Program-made: the position numbers and the translations under genes
Notes under the pieces: generated by a model
What the model was told of the DNA's origin: nothing
Seen by the model: the letters and a program-made list of their open reading frames with translations, nothing else
Databases searched by the model: none
Shown: piece by piece, positions 46,839-57,864 of the stretch
Layout of the letters: every line of letters starts with the position of its first letter
Numbering within the stretch: position 1 is the stretch's first letter
Origin: Otatea glauca
Taxonomy: Eukaryota > Streptophyta > Magnoliopsida > Poales > Poaceae
Direction: 5' to 3'
DNA: 64,000 nucleotides
Assembly (NCBI GenBank): GCA_036346275.1
Contig: CM070711.1
Location: 53,693,435-53,757,434 of the forward strand

Positions 46839-47219
46839 TAATGCATGTGATACTGTTTTGGATTATTTCTATTCTAGTTGTATACTGCTACCGATATGTG
46901 AATGGTAAAAATGCTAAGTTACCTCTTGGGAGTATGACACTTTCAATGTTAAAAAGCAACTGCTATTAGTGTGGAGGGGACGATAAAGTTCCTAATCACT
47001 TGGCACTAGTATCGACTATACATGGTTTTCATTCTTCAAATTATTATTCTGAAAGTCATGCACTGTATTGTGTTCTCTCTTGCTAAGATAAGTACACTGA
47101 AAAGTCCAAATTTTGCTGATTTTACCTAAATTGGTTAGGTATCCTATGATTGGAGCAAGGGTGCTGAGAAGCATAATCCTTCTACTGCAAAGGCATATAT
47201 TTTTCTGCGTAGTGTCCAG

Positions 47220-48177
47220 GTTTGTGCTCTTTTACTAAATGCGGTAGCATATTGAGGTGTTTGATTGATTTCAAAAGTTCTTATAATGAACTTGGGCAAT
47301 GTCTCTCAGTTCTCTCTTCATTTTTTATCTAGCAAGTTGCACAGAACTGCTTTGCTGTTAATATGGGCTAAGCTATAATTGGTTGAATTGAAGTTTCTAG
47401 TTTCTACATGCTAATGCGATTTAAAAGGCGAGTTTGCCATTCACAGTTCGCCTGATTTTTTGTTAACTCATTTTTCTTAGTCTTTGGATTAGCTTTGAGA
47501 TATGTTTGTGCTTGATTCCAGATTGATCAAGTGCTCAAAAAATGTGAATTACAATTATGAAAGTACAAGTCACCTTAGAAATAGACAGATCTTTAAAAGA
47601 TTACGTATTGTCTTGCCATTTTCATTGGTTGATGCCAGATATCGTTTGGCTGGTCCTTTTCTGATAATTGCTCTTTGTTGGAAAGAAGTAGATCTGGCAA
47701 TGACATGTTGACGTTTGGTGCCCGTAACCTGATAATGAATCCGCTCACTGATGCTAATTACTCTCATGAACGTTAACAGCTCGTGACTCAAAATAAGGCA
47801 TTTCTTAATCCATGAGACTCTAACCACATCGTTTATTAAGAAAGGTTGCATTTTCCTCAAGTAACGTTATATGTCGCGCGGGCGACGTATATCATTACCG
47901 TTGTTCTGGTAGCTTATGATGTGCTTTAGTTTTTCTCTAGTTTTAAAGCGCCTTTGTTTGATTCAATCAGGCGAGTTTCAGACGGGTTGCTGGCCAATCA
48001 AGTGGCGCAGGTTGGGCTGTGGCTACCATTAGCGTCCCACAGCACTATGCACTGACGGCCGTTGCCACGCTGCTGCCATTTGGCGTAGCTGGTGGGTGGC
48101 AGGCGTTGTTTGGACCGGGCCGGTCTTTAGCCTGCTGCTCTCTCTTCTTCGTGGATTTGGCGTTGGCATGTCACAGG
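47220..48177 (+). other. RAE1 3' region and flank, no exon recognised
   Basis: The final RAE1 exon was sought here and not found. The last 250 bases are GC-richer. No protein family was recognised. Confidence 0.5.
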
Positions 48178-48381
48178 TGTTGGGAAACCACGTGACTCAA
48201 TGAAAAGTCCACGATGGTTCTTTAGTCGAAACCCTAGGTGACTACTATATAAGGAGGAGGGGGTCCCCCTATTTACAAGCAATCAGAATAGCAATAAAGA
48301 ATCTAATCGCCGTTCTCCCTAAATCTGTGTGTCTCTCTCTCTGTTCTCCAATTCAGATATGTTAAGCGAGGTTCCTTAACA
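48178..48381 (+). repeat. 5' LTR (204 bp)
   Basis: It contains CTATATAAGG (TATA, about 48245) and GCAATAAAG (poly(A)-type signal, about 48291). It lacks 24 bases present in the 3' LTR near its end (CGAGAACTCCGGACTATTCG region). Confidence 0.92.
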
Positions 48382-48589
48382 CGTTATCAGCACGAAGCTC
48401 TACTAGCGAATAGATTGAAAGGTGAGAAAAGGTGAGAATCGGCGATTGAATCTAATCGCTGTTGATCCTATGCATGCATCTACCCTATGCATCTGTTTTG
48501 TGTTTCGTCACGTGGCACGAAGCTACAGACGGCTCGAAGCAACAATACATGCGTCATCTCAGAGAAAAAAAAGAGGGAATACGTCGTCT
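48382..48589 (+). other. Primer-site region and leader
   Basis: CGTTATCAGCACGAAG directly follows the LTR and is the primer-type site common in one group of grass Copia elements. It is thought to pair with an internal part of initiator tRNA-Met. No gene is seen. Confidence 0.6.
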
Positions 48590-49215
48590 CAGTTTGCGCG
48601 CCCTAGCGTGCCGCCACGCCGCCATCCCCGCACTGCGTGCGCCTCGGCTTGCGCTGCCACAAGCCGACGTCGTTGCGGTCGAGCCCGCCAAGCATGAAGC
48701 TTCGGCCTTGCGGCGCGCGTCGCGCGTCAGCGCGCCCGCCCGCCTCGTAAGCGCCGTCGTCGGCCTCGGCCGCGTCGCTCGCGTCGCGCGCACCGCCCGC
48801 CTCGCGGCGCCGTCGTCGGCCTCGCCTCCGCCGCGCGCGTCCTCGGCTCGCGGCAGCTGCGCCGTCGGTGGCTTCCTCGGCCCGCAGACCACGCCACCGA
48901 CGCCGCCATGCCGCACCGAAGCGCCACTCCCGAGACGGTGAGCCGCCTCGGTCTCCCGGCGTTGCGCCCGCGCGCCGCTGCCGCCGACCTCCGCGCTGGT
49001 TGTCGTCTTGGCTCGCCACGCCCGAAGCGCGCCTCGATCCTCGGCTCCGCGGCTTCGAAGCCCGGCCGTCGCCGCCGGCTCCACGGCCGTCTCGGCCTCG
49101 CCGCCCGGCCCGACCGCCTCGGCCTCGGCGCCCCAGCGTCGATGCTTACGCCGCCGCCTGCCCGTCGCATTCGCGCCCTTGGCCCCACGCGCGTGTGGAA
49201 GGACTGGCGACTAGG
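48590..49215 (+). other. GC-rich (CpG-rich) leader block
   Basis: About 600 bases of very GC-rich sequence show long overlapping frames on both strands (Arg/Ala/Pro-rich). This is the mark of stop-poor composition rather than a protein. An AT-rich intron-like stretch ending ATCATGCAG then meets the gag ATG, so the block may be a spliced 5' leader or captured exon. Confidence 0.55.
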
Positions 49216-49393
49216 GTTTCTTCTAGCTTTTTTTTTTGCATTTATGAATATTCTTTGTAAATTTTTGAATTCATTGCTTTATTTTGTATACTGCAATGCA
49301 TGGCTATTTATTTTCTGCACTTTATGCTTTTTGCAACCATTTTCTATTTGATTACACGCAGTAATCTAATGTCGGAATTTTGAAATCATGCAG

Positions 49394-49813
49394 ATGTCCG
49401 GCATCGTGAATCGTGAGTTTGAAGAACTGGCCCCGCACGGTCAGAACTACCTCACTTGGGCATTGGACGTGAAGATCGTTCTTAGGGGCAAGAAGCTCCG
49501 TGCCGCGATTGGTCTAGGGTCCTCGTAGGACGCAAAACCTACCGCCGAGCAGAATGATCAAGCCTTGCATTTTCTCAGGCACCACCTCTCAGCCACTTTG
49601 AAGAATGAATACATGGCTGAGGAGAGTGCACTTGAGCTCTGGACTGCACTTCAGAAGCGGTTTGAGAAGCTCAAATACACCATCTTGCCCCAAGCACAGC
49701 AAGATTGGGTCCGCCTGAGGTTTGCAGACTACAAAACAGTGGCCGAGTACAATTCTATCTTGCACAGAATTTGTACCAATCTCTCCCTATGTGGCAAGAA
49801 GATTACATAATAA
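49394..49813 (+). pseudogene. Copia gag remnant
   Basis: From ATG at 49394 the frame reads MSGIVNREFEELAPHGQNYLTW and LDVKIVLRGKKLRAAI, a TAG at 49526, then LELWTALQKRFEKLKYTILP and ADYKTVAEYNSILHRI. This is the UBN2-type Copia capsid. It ends at 49810. The zinc knuckle and the gag-protease link are missing; 49811-50114 is AT-rich non-coding. Confidence 0.85.
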
Positions 49814-50114
49814 CCTGGACATCGATGCTGCAGCCAATATTATGGCAAATGAAGAGAAAACTTCTGTCGATGATATAGAAGCAGAAATTAATGCATATTT
49901 TACGGATTCTGTTTAATACATTTTTTTTAGATTATGGTTAGCATTTTCTTTTGAATAATGAATTGTAAGCTCTAGAAGAGCATACTTCTCTCATGAATAA
50001 ATATGCAATTTATTCTTTATTCCAGTATTCTTTCATTTGCAAGCAATGTTTGGATTATTTTGCCACTGTTTGATTGGAATTATTTTTCCTTTTTAGAAAT
50101 CGTGTAGCGCCCAA

Positions 50115-53100
50115 ATGGAAGAGATATGCATTGTTGATAGTGGCACAACAAATACTATCTTAAGAGAGTCTAAATACTTCCAGTCTATCACGAAGTATGC
50201 TGGAAAGATTACTACGATTGCAGGAAGCGATTCATATGTAATAGGCTCAGGAAGAGCCACTATTATATTGCCTATGGGTACAACTTTGGTAATTGAAGAA
50301 GCCCTTTTGTACCTTGAATCAACGCGCACTTTCTTAAGCTTTAAAGACATCCGCGCCAATGGTTTTCATGTAGAAACCAATGAAGAAAATGGCAAAGAAT
50401 ACTTGTGCATTGTGAAGCACGCGGTATGTGGAAAAATGGTATTAGAAAAATATCCCTCATATGAATATGGGTTGTACTACACGAATATTCATGCACCCGA
50501 AGTGTATACTTCCTTGAAAACTGTTTTTAGAAGCTCTGAGTTATTTTCTTTATGGCATGGTAGATTAGATCACCCTGGTCTTAGAATGATGAGAAATATA
50601 GTGAATAACTCACAAAGTCATGGCATTAATGTTAAAATTTTCCCGAATCATGAAGATTTCGTGTGCCCTGCATGTGCCACCGGGAAATTAATAACTAGAC
50701 TCTCTGTCATGAAAGTGCAAAGTGAAATTTTTGTATTCCTGGAACGTATCCAGGGGGATATTTGCGGCCCGATTCAGCCCTTGTCAGAGCCGTTTCGGTA
50801 CTTTATGGTGCTCATCGATGCTTCCTCGAAATGGTCGTATGTATGCTTATTGTCAACAAGGAACCATGCTTTTGCAAAGTTGATCTCGTAGATCATAAGA
50901 ATTAAGAATGCTTTCCCTGATCATCGCGTGAAGTCCATCAGAATGGACAATGCCGGAGAATTTACTTCAAAGGCATTTGATGATTATTGCACTGCAACAG
51001 GGATAGCAGTTGAGCACTCCATACCGCACGTCCATACGCAGAATGGACTAGCAGAAGCACTAATAAAGAGGATTAAATTCATTGCTAGACCACTTTTACA
51101 GAGTTGTAACTTGCCCAACACTTGTTGCGGACACGCAGTCCTGCACGCAGCAGCTCTCATCAATTTCAGACCTTCGGCCTATAACATCCATTCTCCTATG
51201 CAGCTTGTGCACGGGATCATCTCGAAAATCTCCCATCTCAGGAAATTTGGGTGTATGGTATATGTTCCTATACCACCCCCTCAGCGGACTGCAATGGGCC
51301 CTCTCCGCAAGTTTGGGATATACGTTGGTTATGAGAGTGCATCCATAATCAGGTATTTGGAACCCATGACTGGAGACTTGCATACAGCCCGATTCGCTGA
51401 TTGCATTTTTGACGAGGATCGTTTCCCATCATTGGGGGGAGGAAATCAACCTTTGGATGAAAAATACCGGGAAATCATACGGCATTCCACTGGGATCCCC
51501 GCACATGACCTCCGCACTAATGAATCAAATCAAGAAGTCAAGAAGATAATTGATTTGCAGAATTTAGCAAATGAACTGCCTGATCATTTTTGTGATCTGA
51601 AGGGCGTTGTTAAGTCGCATGTACCCGCAAGGAATGAACCAGAGAGGGTGGAAATACCAAAGAAAATAGAAGGTATCCCTCATCTTGTTCAGAGGCCTCA
51701 AAGAAAAAGAACAGGAAAAATGGCTCCTCAAACCCAAAGTACCTGGAGACGTCTGGATAAAACTGGGCGAGAGGATTTACCACAACCAATCACGAAAATA
51801 CTCCAAGGAAAGAAGGGGAGCCAGTTGAGACCTGGCACTGGAAAGAAGCCAACGGAAAAGGTAATTCCAGACTTGAATCTTCCACTGCAGGAAGCCGTCG
51901 AAAATAATGTGTGCGCACACATAGGCGATGAAAAGTTAAAGGAACTTCCTCTGCGATAGGGAATAGCAGCGAAGAGCAAGTAGAAGTGCATGAAGCACCC
52001 CATGAAGAAATGGCCATAAACTTTGTAATAACAGGAGAATCCCTGAATAGAGCAACAGCTAACGTTGATGCATACTTTGCAAAGAAGATTGCCTCGATCA
52101 TTGATCATGATCCCGAGCCTGCATCTCTAGCAGAGTGCAAGAAAAGGCTAGATTGGGAAGAATGAAAGAAGGCAATCACTGCAGAGTTAGTCTCTCTAAA
52201 CAAGAGAGAGGTGTTTGGGCCCGTATGCCGCACACCTCCCCATATAAACCCTGTAGGTCATAAATGGGTCTTTGTTCGGAAGAGGAATGAAAACAACTAA
52301 GTTGTAAGGTACAAGACAAGGCTTGCAGCTCAAGGTTTCACTCAACCTCCTGGAGTTGATCATGAAGAAACCTATTCTCCGGTCATGGGAGGAATTACCT
52401 TTAGATATTTGATCTCAGTGGCAGTCAACTTGAAGTTGAGAATGAAGTTAATGGATGTTGTTACAGCATATTTGTATAGAAACTTGGATTCGGAGATATA
52501 CATGAAGGTACCGGAAGGTATTCCTATCCCGAACCAAGACGGAGCAAATAGAAACCTGTACAGTGTGAAATTGGAGAAATCACTGTATGGGCTAAAACAG
52601 TCAGGAAGAATGTGCTACAATCGCTTGAGCGACTTTCTCTGCAAGAAAGGCTACACAAACAACGACGATTGTCCATGTGTGTTTATACAGCGATCCCCGA
52701 ATGGATTCTGTATAATCTCCGTCTATGTAGATGAATTGAACATCATTGGGACGGATGAAGAAATTGAAGAAGCATGCTCATACTTGAAGTCTGAGTTTGA
52801 AATGAAGGATTTGGGTAAAACCAAGTTTTGTTTAGGCTTGCAGCTTGAGCATGTCCAAGGAGGAATCTTGGTACATCAATCAACCTACACGCAGAAAGTG
52901 TTGGAAAGATTTGGCTTTGAAAAGGCATATCCTGTAAAGACTCCAATGGTCGGAAGGTCACTTCAAGCAGACCTAGACCCATACAGACCTAGAGAAGAGG
53001 GGGAGGAAGTCCTGGGAGCAGAATTCCCATATCTGAGTGCAGTTGGAGCGCTCATATACCTTGCGAATAGCACTAGGCTGGACATTGCGTTCGCTGTGAA

Positions 53101-53748
53101 TTTGCTAGCCCGGTCAGTGCAGAACCCACCAAAAGGCATTGGAAAGGGGTCAAGGACATCTTCCGTTACCTCCAAGGAAGTAAAGATCTCGGTTTGTTCT
53201 TCAGAAGAAACAATGAACTGAATTTGGTTAGCTACGCCGATGCTGGGTATTTGTCAGACCCGCATACTGGTATGTCCCAAACTGGCTATGTTTTCCTATG
53301 TGGAGGAACAACAGTTTCCTGGAAGTCGTCTAAGCAGACTCTCGTCTCAACGTCGACAAACCACTCGAAAATCATTACTTTGTATGAAGCATCTCGTGAA
53401 TGTGCATGGCTCCAAAGAATGGTTCACCACATCCAGAAGTCATGTGGCTTGAACATTGAGCAAACTCCCACGATCATCTATGAAGATAATGCAGCTTGTG
53501 TTGCTCAAGCACAGATGGGTTATGTGAAGAGCAATCTCACGAAGCATATCAACCCCAAGTTCTTCTATGCTCACGAATTGCATAAGATGAACGAGATTAA
53601 GATATTGCATACTAAGTCATGTGAAAATCTCGCAGATTTGTTCACTAAATCACTCCTAGCATCTACCTTTGAAATGTGCGTAAAAGGGATTGGGATGATA
53701 AGACTTAGAGAAGTGCAGATTTCAAGGGAGATCCCACATAAATCTTGA
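50115..53748 (+). pseudogene. Copia pol: protease, integrase, RT, RNase H (near full length, broken)
   Basis: Protease CIVDSGTTNTILR is followed by GAG-pre-integrase (LWHGRLDHPG, CPACATGK) and integrase with RIQGDICGPI, RMDNAGEF and LAEALIKRIK as the three acidic sites. Then come RT (52300-52900) and RNase H (53220-53660, SYADAGYLSD, ADLFTKSL). The RT box is YVDE, with GAA at 52733-52735 in place of Asp. The RNase H NHSE motif reads NHSK. Stops are at 50889 (TAG, Gln position), 52163 (TGA, Trp position) and 52298 (TAA). The frame shifts near 51957 and 53200. The element is old and inactive. Confidence 0.92.
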
Positions 53749-53989
53749 ATATGAATTTTGAGTACCCAACATGAATCTCGAAGATTAGTGGTTGAAGTTT
53801 GGGTGAATTGTACTCTTTTTCCTTAGCAAGTTTTTCATGAAGTTTTTTTGCATAAGGTTTTAACGAGGCAATTCGTGCAACACAGTAAGTGTAAGCTATG
53901 TACTCTTTCTCCAAGTATTTTTTTCCACTGGGTTTTTCTTGAGTTTTAATGAGGCATATGCATCTCGCGGCAAAGAGTCCAAGGGGGAG
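53749..53989 (+). other. Copia 3' untranslated region and polypurine tract
   Basis: Non-coding sequence follows pol and ends in AAGGGGGAG, the primer for plus-strand synthesis, directly before the 3' LTR. Confidence 0.85.
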
Positions 53990-54217
53990 TGTTGGGAAAC
54001 CACGTGGCCCAATGAAAAGCCTACGATGGTCTCTTAGCCGAAACCCTAGACGACTACTATATAAGGAGGAGGGTCCCCTATGTACAAGCAATCAGAATAG
54101 CAATAAAGAATCTAATCGCCGTTCTCCCTGAACCTGTGTGTCTCTCTTTCTCTCTCTGTTCTTCAATTCAGATCTGTTCGAGAACTCCGGACTATTCGAT
54201 AGCGAAGTTCCTTAACA
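53990..54217 (+). repeat. 3' LTR (228 bp)
   Basis: It matches the 5' LTR apart from substitutions and 24 extra bases near the end. Divergence between the two LTRs shows the insertion is not recent. Confidence 0.92.
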
Positions 54218-54383
54218 ATAGGTTGCCCATCTGCCCAGCCGGCAGCACTGTGCTGCGCTCCTGTGTTCGTTCGCTTTCTAGGCTTTTGCGCGTGACGGCA
54301 AGACACAACGGGACACAAATATGAGTGTAACGACGCACACCGTTACAAGAACCAAGGCCCTGGCAAACTTCTACCAAACAAAG

Positions 54384-55820
54384 TTTAAAATCTCGCCGAA
54401 ATTTCGCGAGATCTTAGTTTCTGGATGTGAACAATTTTTGAAATGCCGGTCGGAATATTTTCTTTTTTAAAATTGCTACAATAATTTCAGAAATCTCAAT
54501 GCGATTTCGTGTTTTTTTTGACCGGATTTGGTCTAATAACCCCTAAGAAAGTCATCTCCTATGAAAATGAAAATTTATTGAAAAACCGAATTTTTGAGGC
54601 AATTATTTAAAACTATAGAAACATTGTCGGTTTTTTTTTATAAAATTGTACATAATTTATCATGATGTGAAAAATTTATGTTACCATCCTAAGAAGTGTA
54701 GGATCATACAGAAAAAATTTCAAAATAATTGAACTTCATTTGTTATCTTTAAAAACATCAAAAACAGAATGAACATAATTGGGACAGTAACTTTGTCAGA
54801 ATTTTATAAATTTTCTCGAATGTGATCATGATCCAAAATTTTTATGAGAGATTAATAATGTCCTCAGTACCATTATCGAGAATTTTTAAAAAAATTCAAA
54901 TTTTTTGTTTGCTCAATCAAATCTATGTATGCATTGAACTTCATTTGTTATATTTCAAAAATCAAAAACAGAAAGAACATAAATAGTACAGTGCACTTGT
55001 AAGAATTTTATAAATTTATTGGTGTGTGATCATGATTCAAAAATTTTATGAGATCTTAAGCATTTCTTTAGAACACTTCTACAAAATTTTCAAAAATTTT
55101 AAACCTTTTTTGATTGCTAAAGCAAATATATATCGATCATCAGGCTTTTATGAGGACGTAACACTGTCAAAATTTTTGGAACTTCTTAAAGTTTAATCAT
55201 CATATGAAAATTTTATAGAAACATTATTAATACATCAGGACCATCAACAAAAATTTTCAAAATTTTCTAACATGGTTTGTACCATTTTTCATTTGGTTGA
55301 AGTTTGCCCGTAAGGCTTTTATCAGTACAGTAGCACTATCTGGATTTTTAAAAATTTATGAAGCTTGATCATCATCTGAAATTTTATGGGAATATTAGTG
55401 ATGCATCATAACCATGGAAAACAAATTTCAAAATGTTCTAACGTGGTTTGTTTTATTTTTCATTCGGTTCAAACTTGCCGGTTAGCGCTTTATTAGGATA
55501 GTAGCAATGTTTGAATTTTTAAAAAATTTCTCAAAGTTGATATTCATTTGAAATATTTATGGGAACATCAGTGATGTGTCAGGGACCTCCACAAAAAAAT
55601 TCAAAATGTTTTGACATTGTTTGAGCTATTTTTCACTCGGTGCAATCTTGCTGAGATCTCGGCAAAACCAGCCGAAATTTCAGTTTTAAAATCCGGATTT
55701 CAAATTTTGTTTTTATGTTTCGTCTAGAATTTGTTCGAAAGTTCAAGATCTCGGTGAGATTTTGCTCTCCGGCTAGCTCCGAGATATCGAGCGAAAATGA
55801 GATTTCAAAGCCTGTCACCA
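54384..55820 (+). mobile_element. 1.45-kb interspersed repeat, copy 2
   Basis: Starts near GTTTAAAATCTCGCCGAAATTTC and ends GAGATTTCAAAGCCTG. It is collinear with 30489-31935 but clearly diverged, with a few small indels. No coding sequence. Together the two copies define the length of the family. Confidence 0.65.
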
Positions 55821-56153
55821 AATATGTGTCGTATCGGCCAAAGAAAAATCACTTCTAGGGAGTATCCCCAGTATATATAATAACTAATAATTGGTACCAA
55901 ACGGGTGAACAATCATCGGTTGAACTTCGGATGGCTCTGGCTCTTCCGTGTGTTTTTAGCAGCAGCCAACCAACTATTGATGTAACCATACATGAGTGGA
56001 GTGCAGGGCAGGAAGGCATGGGAATAAGTTCTTTCCCCCCTTTGCCCTTTGGACGAAGGCATGCAAATAAGACATGATATGCACGTATTTCATGCCTGTT
56101 GTGCTCTCATCAACTAGTCGTGGTAGGCTTTAAAATAGAGATGTACGTGTCGT
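55821..56153. other. Intergenic, no gene seen
   Basis: Ordinary AT-moderate sequence between two mobile elements. No domain or RNA signal was recognised. Confidence 0.5.
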
Positions 56154-56333
56154 GGGTGCAGATACTACACGGAGTTACAATCTAATTTCAGATGGTAGAG
56201 TTACCATCTCAACTATTTATTTCCTTCAAAGACATAGATTATACCATCTTCACTTCCACCCGATCGGATATTAATAGTTAAGATTGCAACTCTATCAAAT
56301 GGAGTTAACTTTTAACTCCAGGGATCTGCACCC
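56154..56333. mobile_element. Mutator-type MITE, 180 bp
   Basis: The ends GGGTGCAGATAC and GGATCTGCACCC are inverted. The flanks ACGTGTCGT (56145-56153) and TCGTGTCGT (56334-56342) form a 9-bp duplication with one change. ACTCC/GGAGTTA motifs are also inverted inside. Confidence 0.82.
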
Positions 56334-57107
56334 TCGTGTCGTGGGTTGGCCTCCTACATGTTTCAAAATAAGCGTTCAGCAGTAATATCTTCTGTTCCAT
56401 TCCACTTGGTTGTATAAAAAAAGATGCATTTTTTTCCCTTTGCTATCACGGTCCTGCGATCTAACTCTAAAGTTTTTACCATTCCTAACATGTACCACTA
56501 AATTATCCTTAAACTCTTGGAACTTTTGGTATCACCAATATTTACTTCTGGTATATCTTGATTTTAGATCAATGTATATATATTTTGGTACCTCCCCTGA
56601 ATGATAAAAAGTCTCCTAACTGTTATGTTGGACTTGGACAGGAGTAAGCCATTTCTGAGTTTGGTTGAAACCCTATGACCATCTCGTTTTTACGGTGATA
56701 TGTAAGATAATCGGATCAGTGGCAGTTGTCTACAAATCGAGTTGGTTGTTAGCGAATTCGGACTCGAGTTATGGCGCGCACTATAGCATGTCAGCATTTG
56801 GCACAATGATGTGCATTGGCTTTTGGGGACTCTCCGGTTGCCATATCTAGTGACATAACCTTTTCTTTCGGTGATAACTTTTTTAGATGTCGTCTTTAAA
56901 GGTATACAGTTGATATTTCAAAACTTGGATTGCTAATATATATAAGATAATTTGACATGTGATTTTTTTCATAAAATATTTCATGTTATTATATTGATGA
57001 TAATTTTATAATTAGGAAAAGTGATGTTTAATAATTTGTATTGGAGAGCATGTTAGGTAAAAAGACGAAGGTAGCAGCCGTTAGCACCGCATTAGGTTCT
57101 GCATGTG
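56334..57107. other. Intergenic, no gene seen
   Basis: AT-rich sequence with short open frames but no recognised protein family. Confidence 0.5.
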
Positions 57108-57330
57108 TACTACATCTGTCAAATTATAAGTCATTCTAGATTCATGTTGGTCAAATATTTTTTTAGGTTTGACTACTAATATATAAAGAATTACCTAGAT
57201 CCATCATCAAACATACTTTCATAATATATAACTATTTTTATTTCAAATAACATATTTTGATAGAAATTGTTAGCCAAAATGTCCTAAAGGACTTACTCTC
57301 CCTCCGGTCACAAATTCGTCATTTTGAACA
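57108..57330. mobile_element. Degraded Stowaway-like MITE sequence
   Basis: TACATCTGTCAAATTATAAGTCATTCTAG near the left and ACTCTCCCTCCGGTCACAAA near 57290 are typical of grass Stowaway/mariner MITE ends. The two ends do not pair cleanly, so there may be parts of two elements. Confidence 0.45.
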
Positions 57331-57640
57331 TATGTTTTGTAACATTATTCCATCTCACAAGAAAGTTCCTCTTGAACCATCCTGGGTCCACCCATCTCGT
57401 TGACAGGTTCGTGTAGAAGAAGTTACACCCTGAATTCGTAATCTCCCGTTGTAGCTACTATGTCAGATGAACCAGGAACACTAGCTCCCTCGTGAACAAG
57501 CTTCCTTTGTTCGCTCACACGTGAAAATCCATCTCCAGTCTAAGGAGAACTTTTGGGTGCTTTAGCTAGATCATATCAGAGTCAAAGGAGAGGAAGATAG
57601 AAGAAAGAGAGTATGCATAGCTAGCTATAGCGACAAACAA

Positions 57641-57864
57641 GAAATAAGGCATTGGTGCTGAGGAAAAATACTGCATATGACACGTTTGCATACGTGTGAA
57701 CCACAAGATCATAAGGAAAGATGCTTCTCGGGGCATCTGAGAATGATTAGAGAGAAATAAGGCATTGGTGATGAGGAAAAATACTGCATATGACATGTTT
57801 GCGCGTGTGAACCACCGTATCATAAGGAAAGATGCCTCTCCGGGCATCTAAGAATGATTCGAGC
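57641..57864. repeat. 113-bp tandem duplication
   Basis: GAAATAAGGCATTGGTG begins at 57641 and again at 57754. Both copies run through GATCATAAGGAAAGATGC-type sequence to GAATGATT, with an indel near CATACGTGTG. Confidence 0.9.

Larger units (their letters stand above)
32049..47219 (+). pseudogene. RAE1: RAE1-type mRNA export factor (WD40), exploded pseudogene
   Basis: Nine exons are recognisable: 32049-32111, 32213-32368, 32517-32710, 33013-33154, 33896-33961, 35538-35662, 35893-35970, 36605-36676 and 47140-47219. All have GT/AG borders in the expected phase. Signatures are WEVQPGGQCQAKASISHDQP, FSGGCDEQVKMWPLLSGGQP, AVGTADGNVIIFN, VGSIEGRVGVHH, HHTFATAGSD and NFWDKDSKQ. RAE1 is a WD40 nuclear-pore protein that works with NUP98 in mRNA export. 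Exon 4 has three in-frame stops (33035, 33050, 33089). Exon 5 is shortened. Exon 6 lacks one base. The final ESEVKGKPR-type exon was not found. Intron 5 holds a TRIM-like element and intron 8 a 9.9-kb Copia. A functional paralogue probably exists elsewhere. Confidence 0.93.
48178..54217 (+). mobile_element. Copia retrotransposon, 6.04 kb
   Basis: LTRs start TGTTGGGAAACCACGTG and end TTCCTTAACA. The flanks ACAGG (48173-48177) and ATAGG (54218-54222) are a 5-bp duplication with one change. The order is 5' LTR, CGTTATCAGCACG primer-type site, GC-rich leader, gag, protease, integrase, RT, RNase H, purine tract AAGGGGGAG (53981-53989), 3' LTR. The pol is more complete than in the intronic Copia, and the family is different. 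Confidence 0.93.

Noticed and set aside
48422..49351. Several long overlapping open frames (up to 176 codons) as genes
   Set aside because: They exist on both strands because the Copia leader is GC-rich and stop-poor. The residues are Arg/Ala/Pro low complexity and no domain is present.
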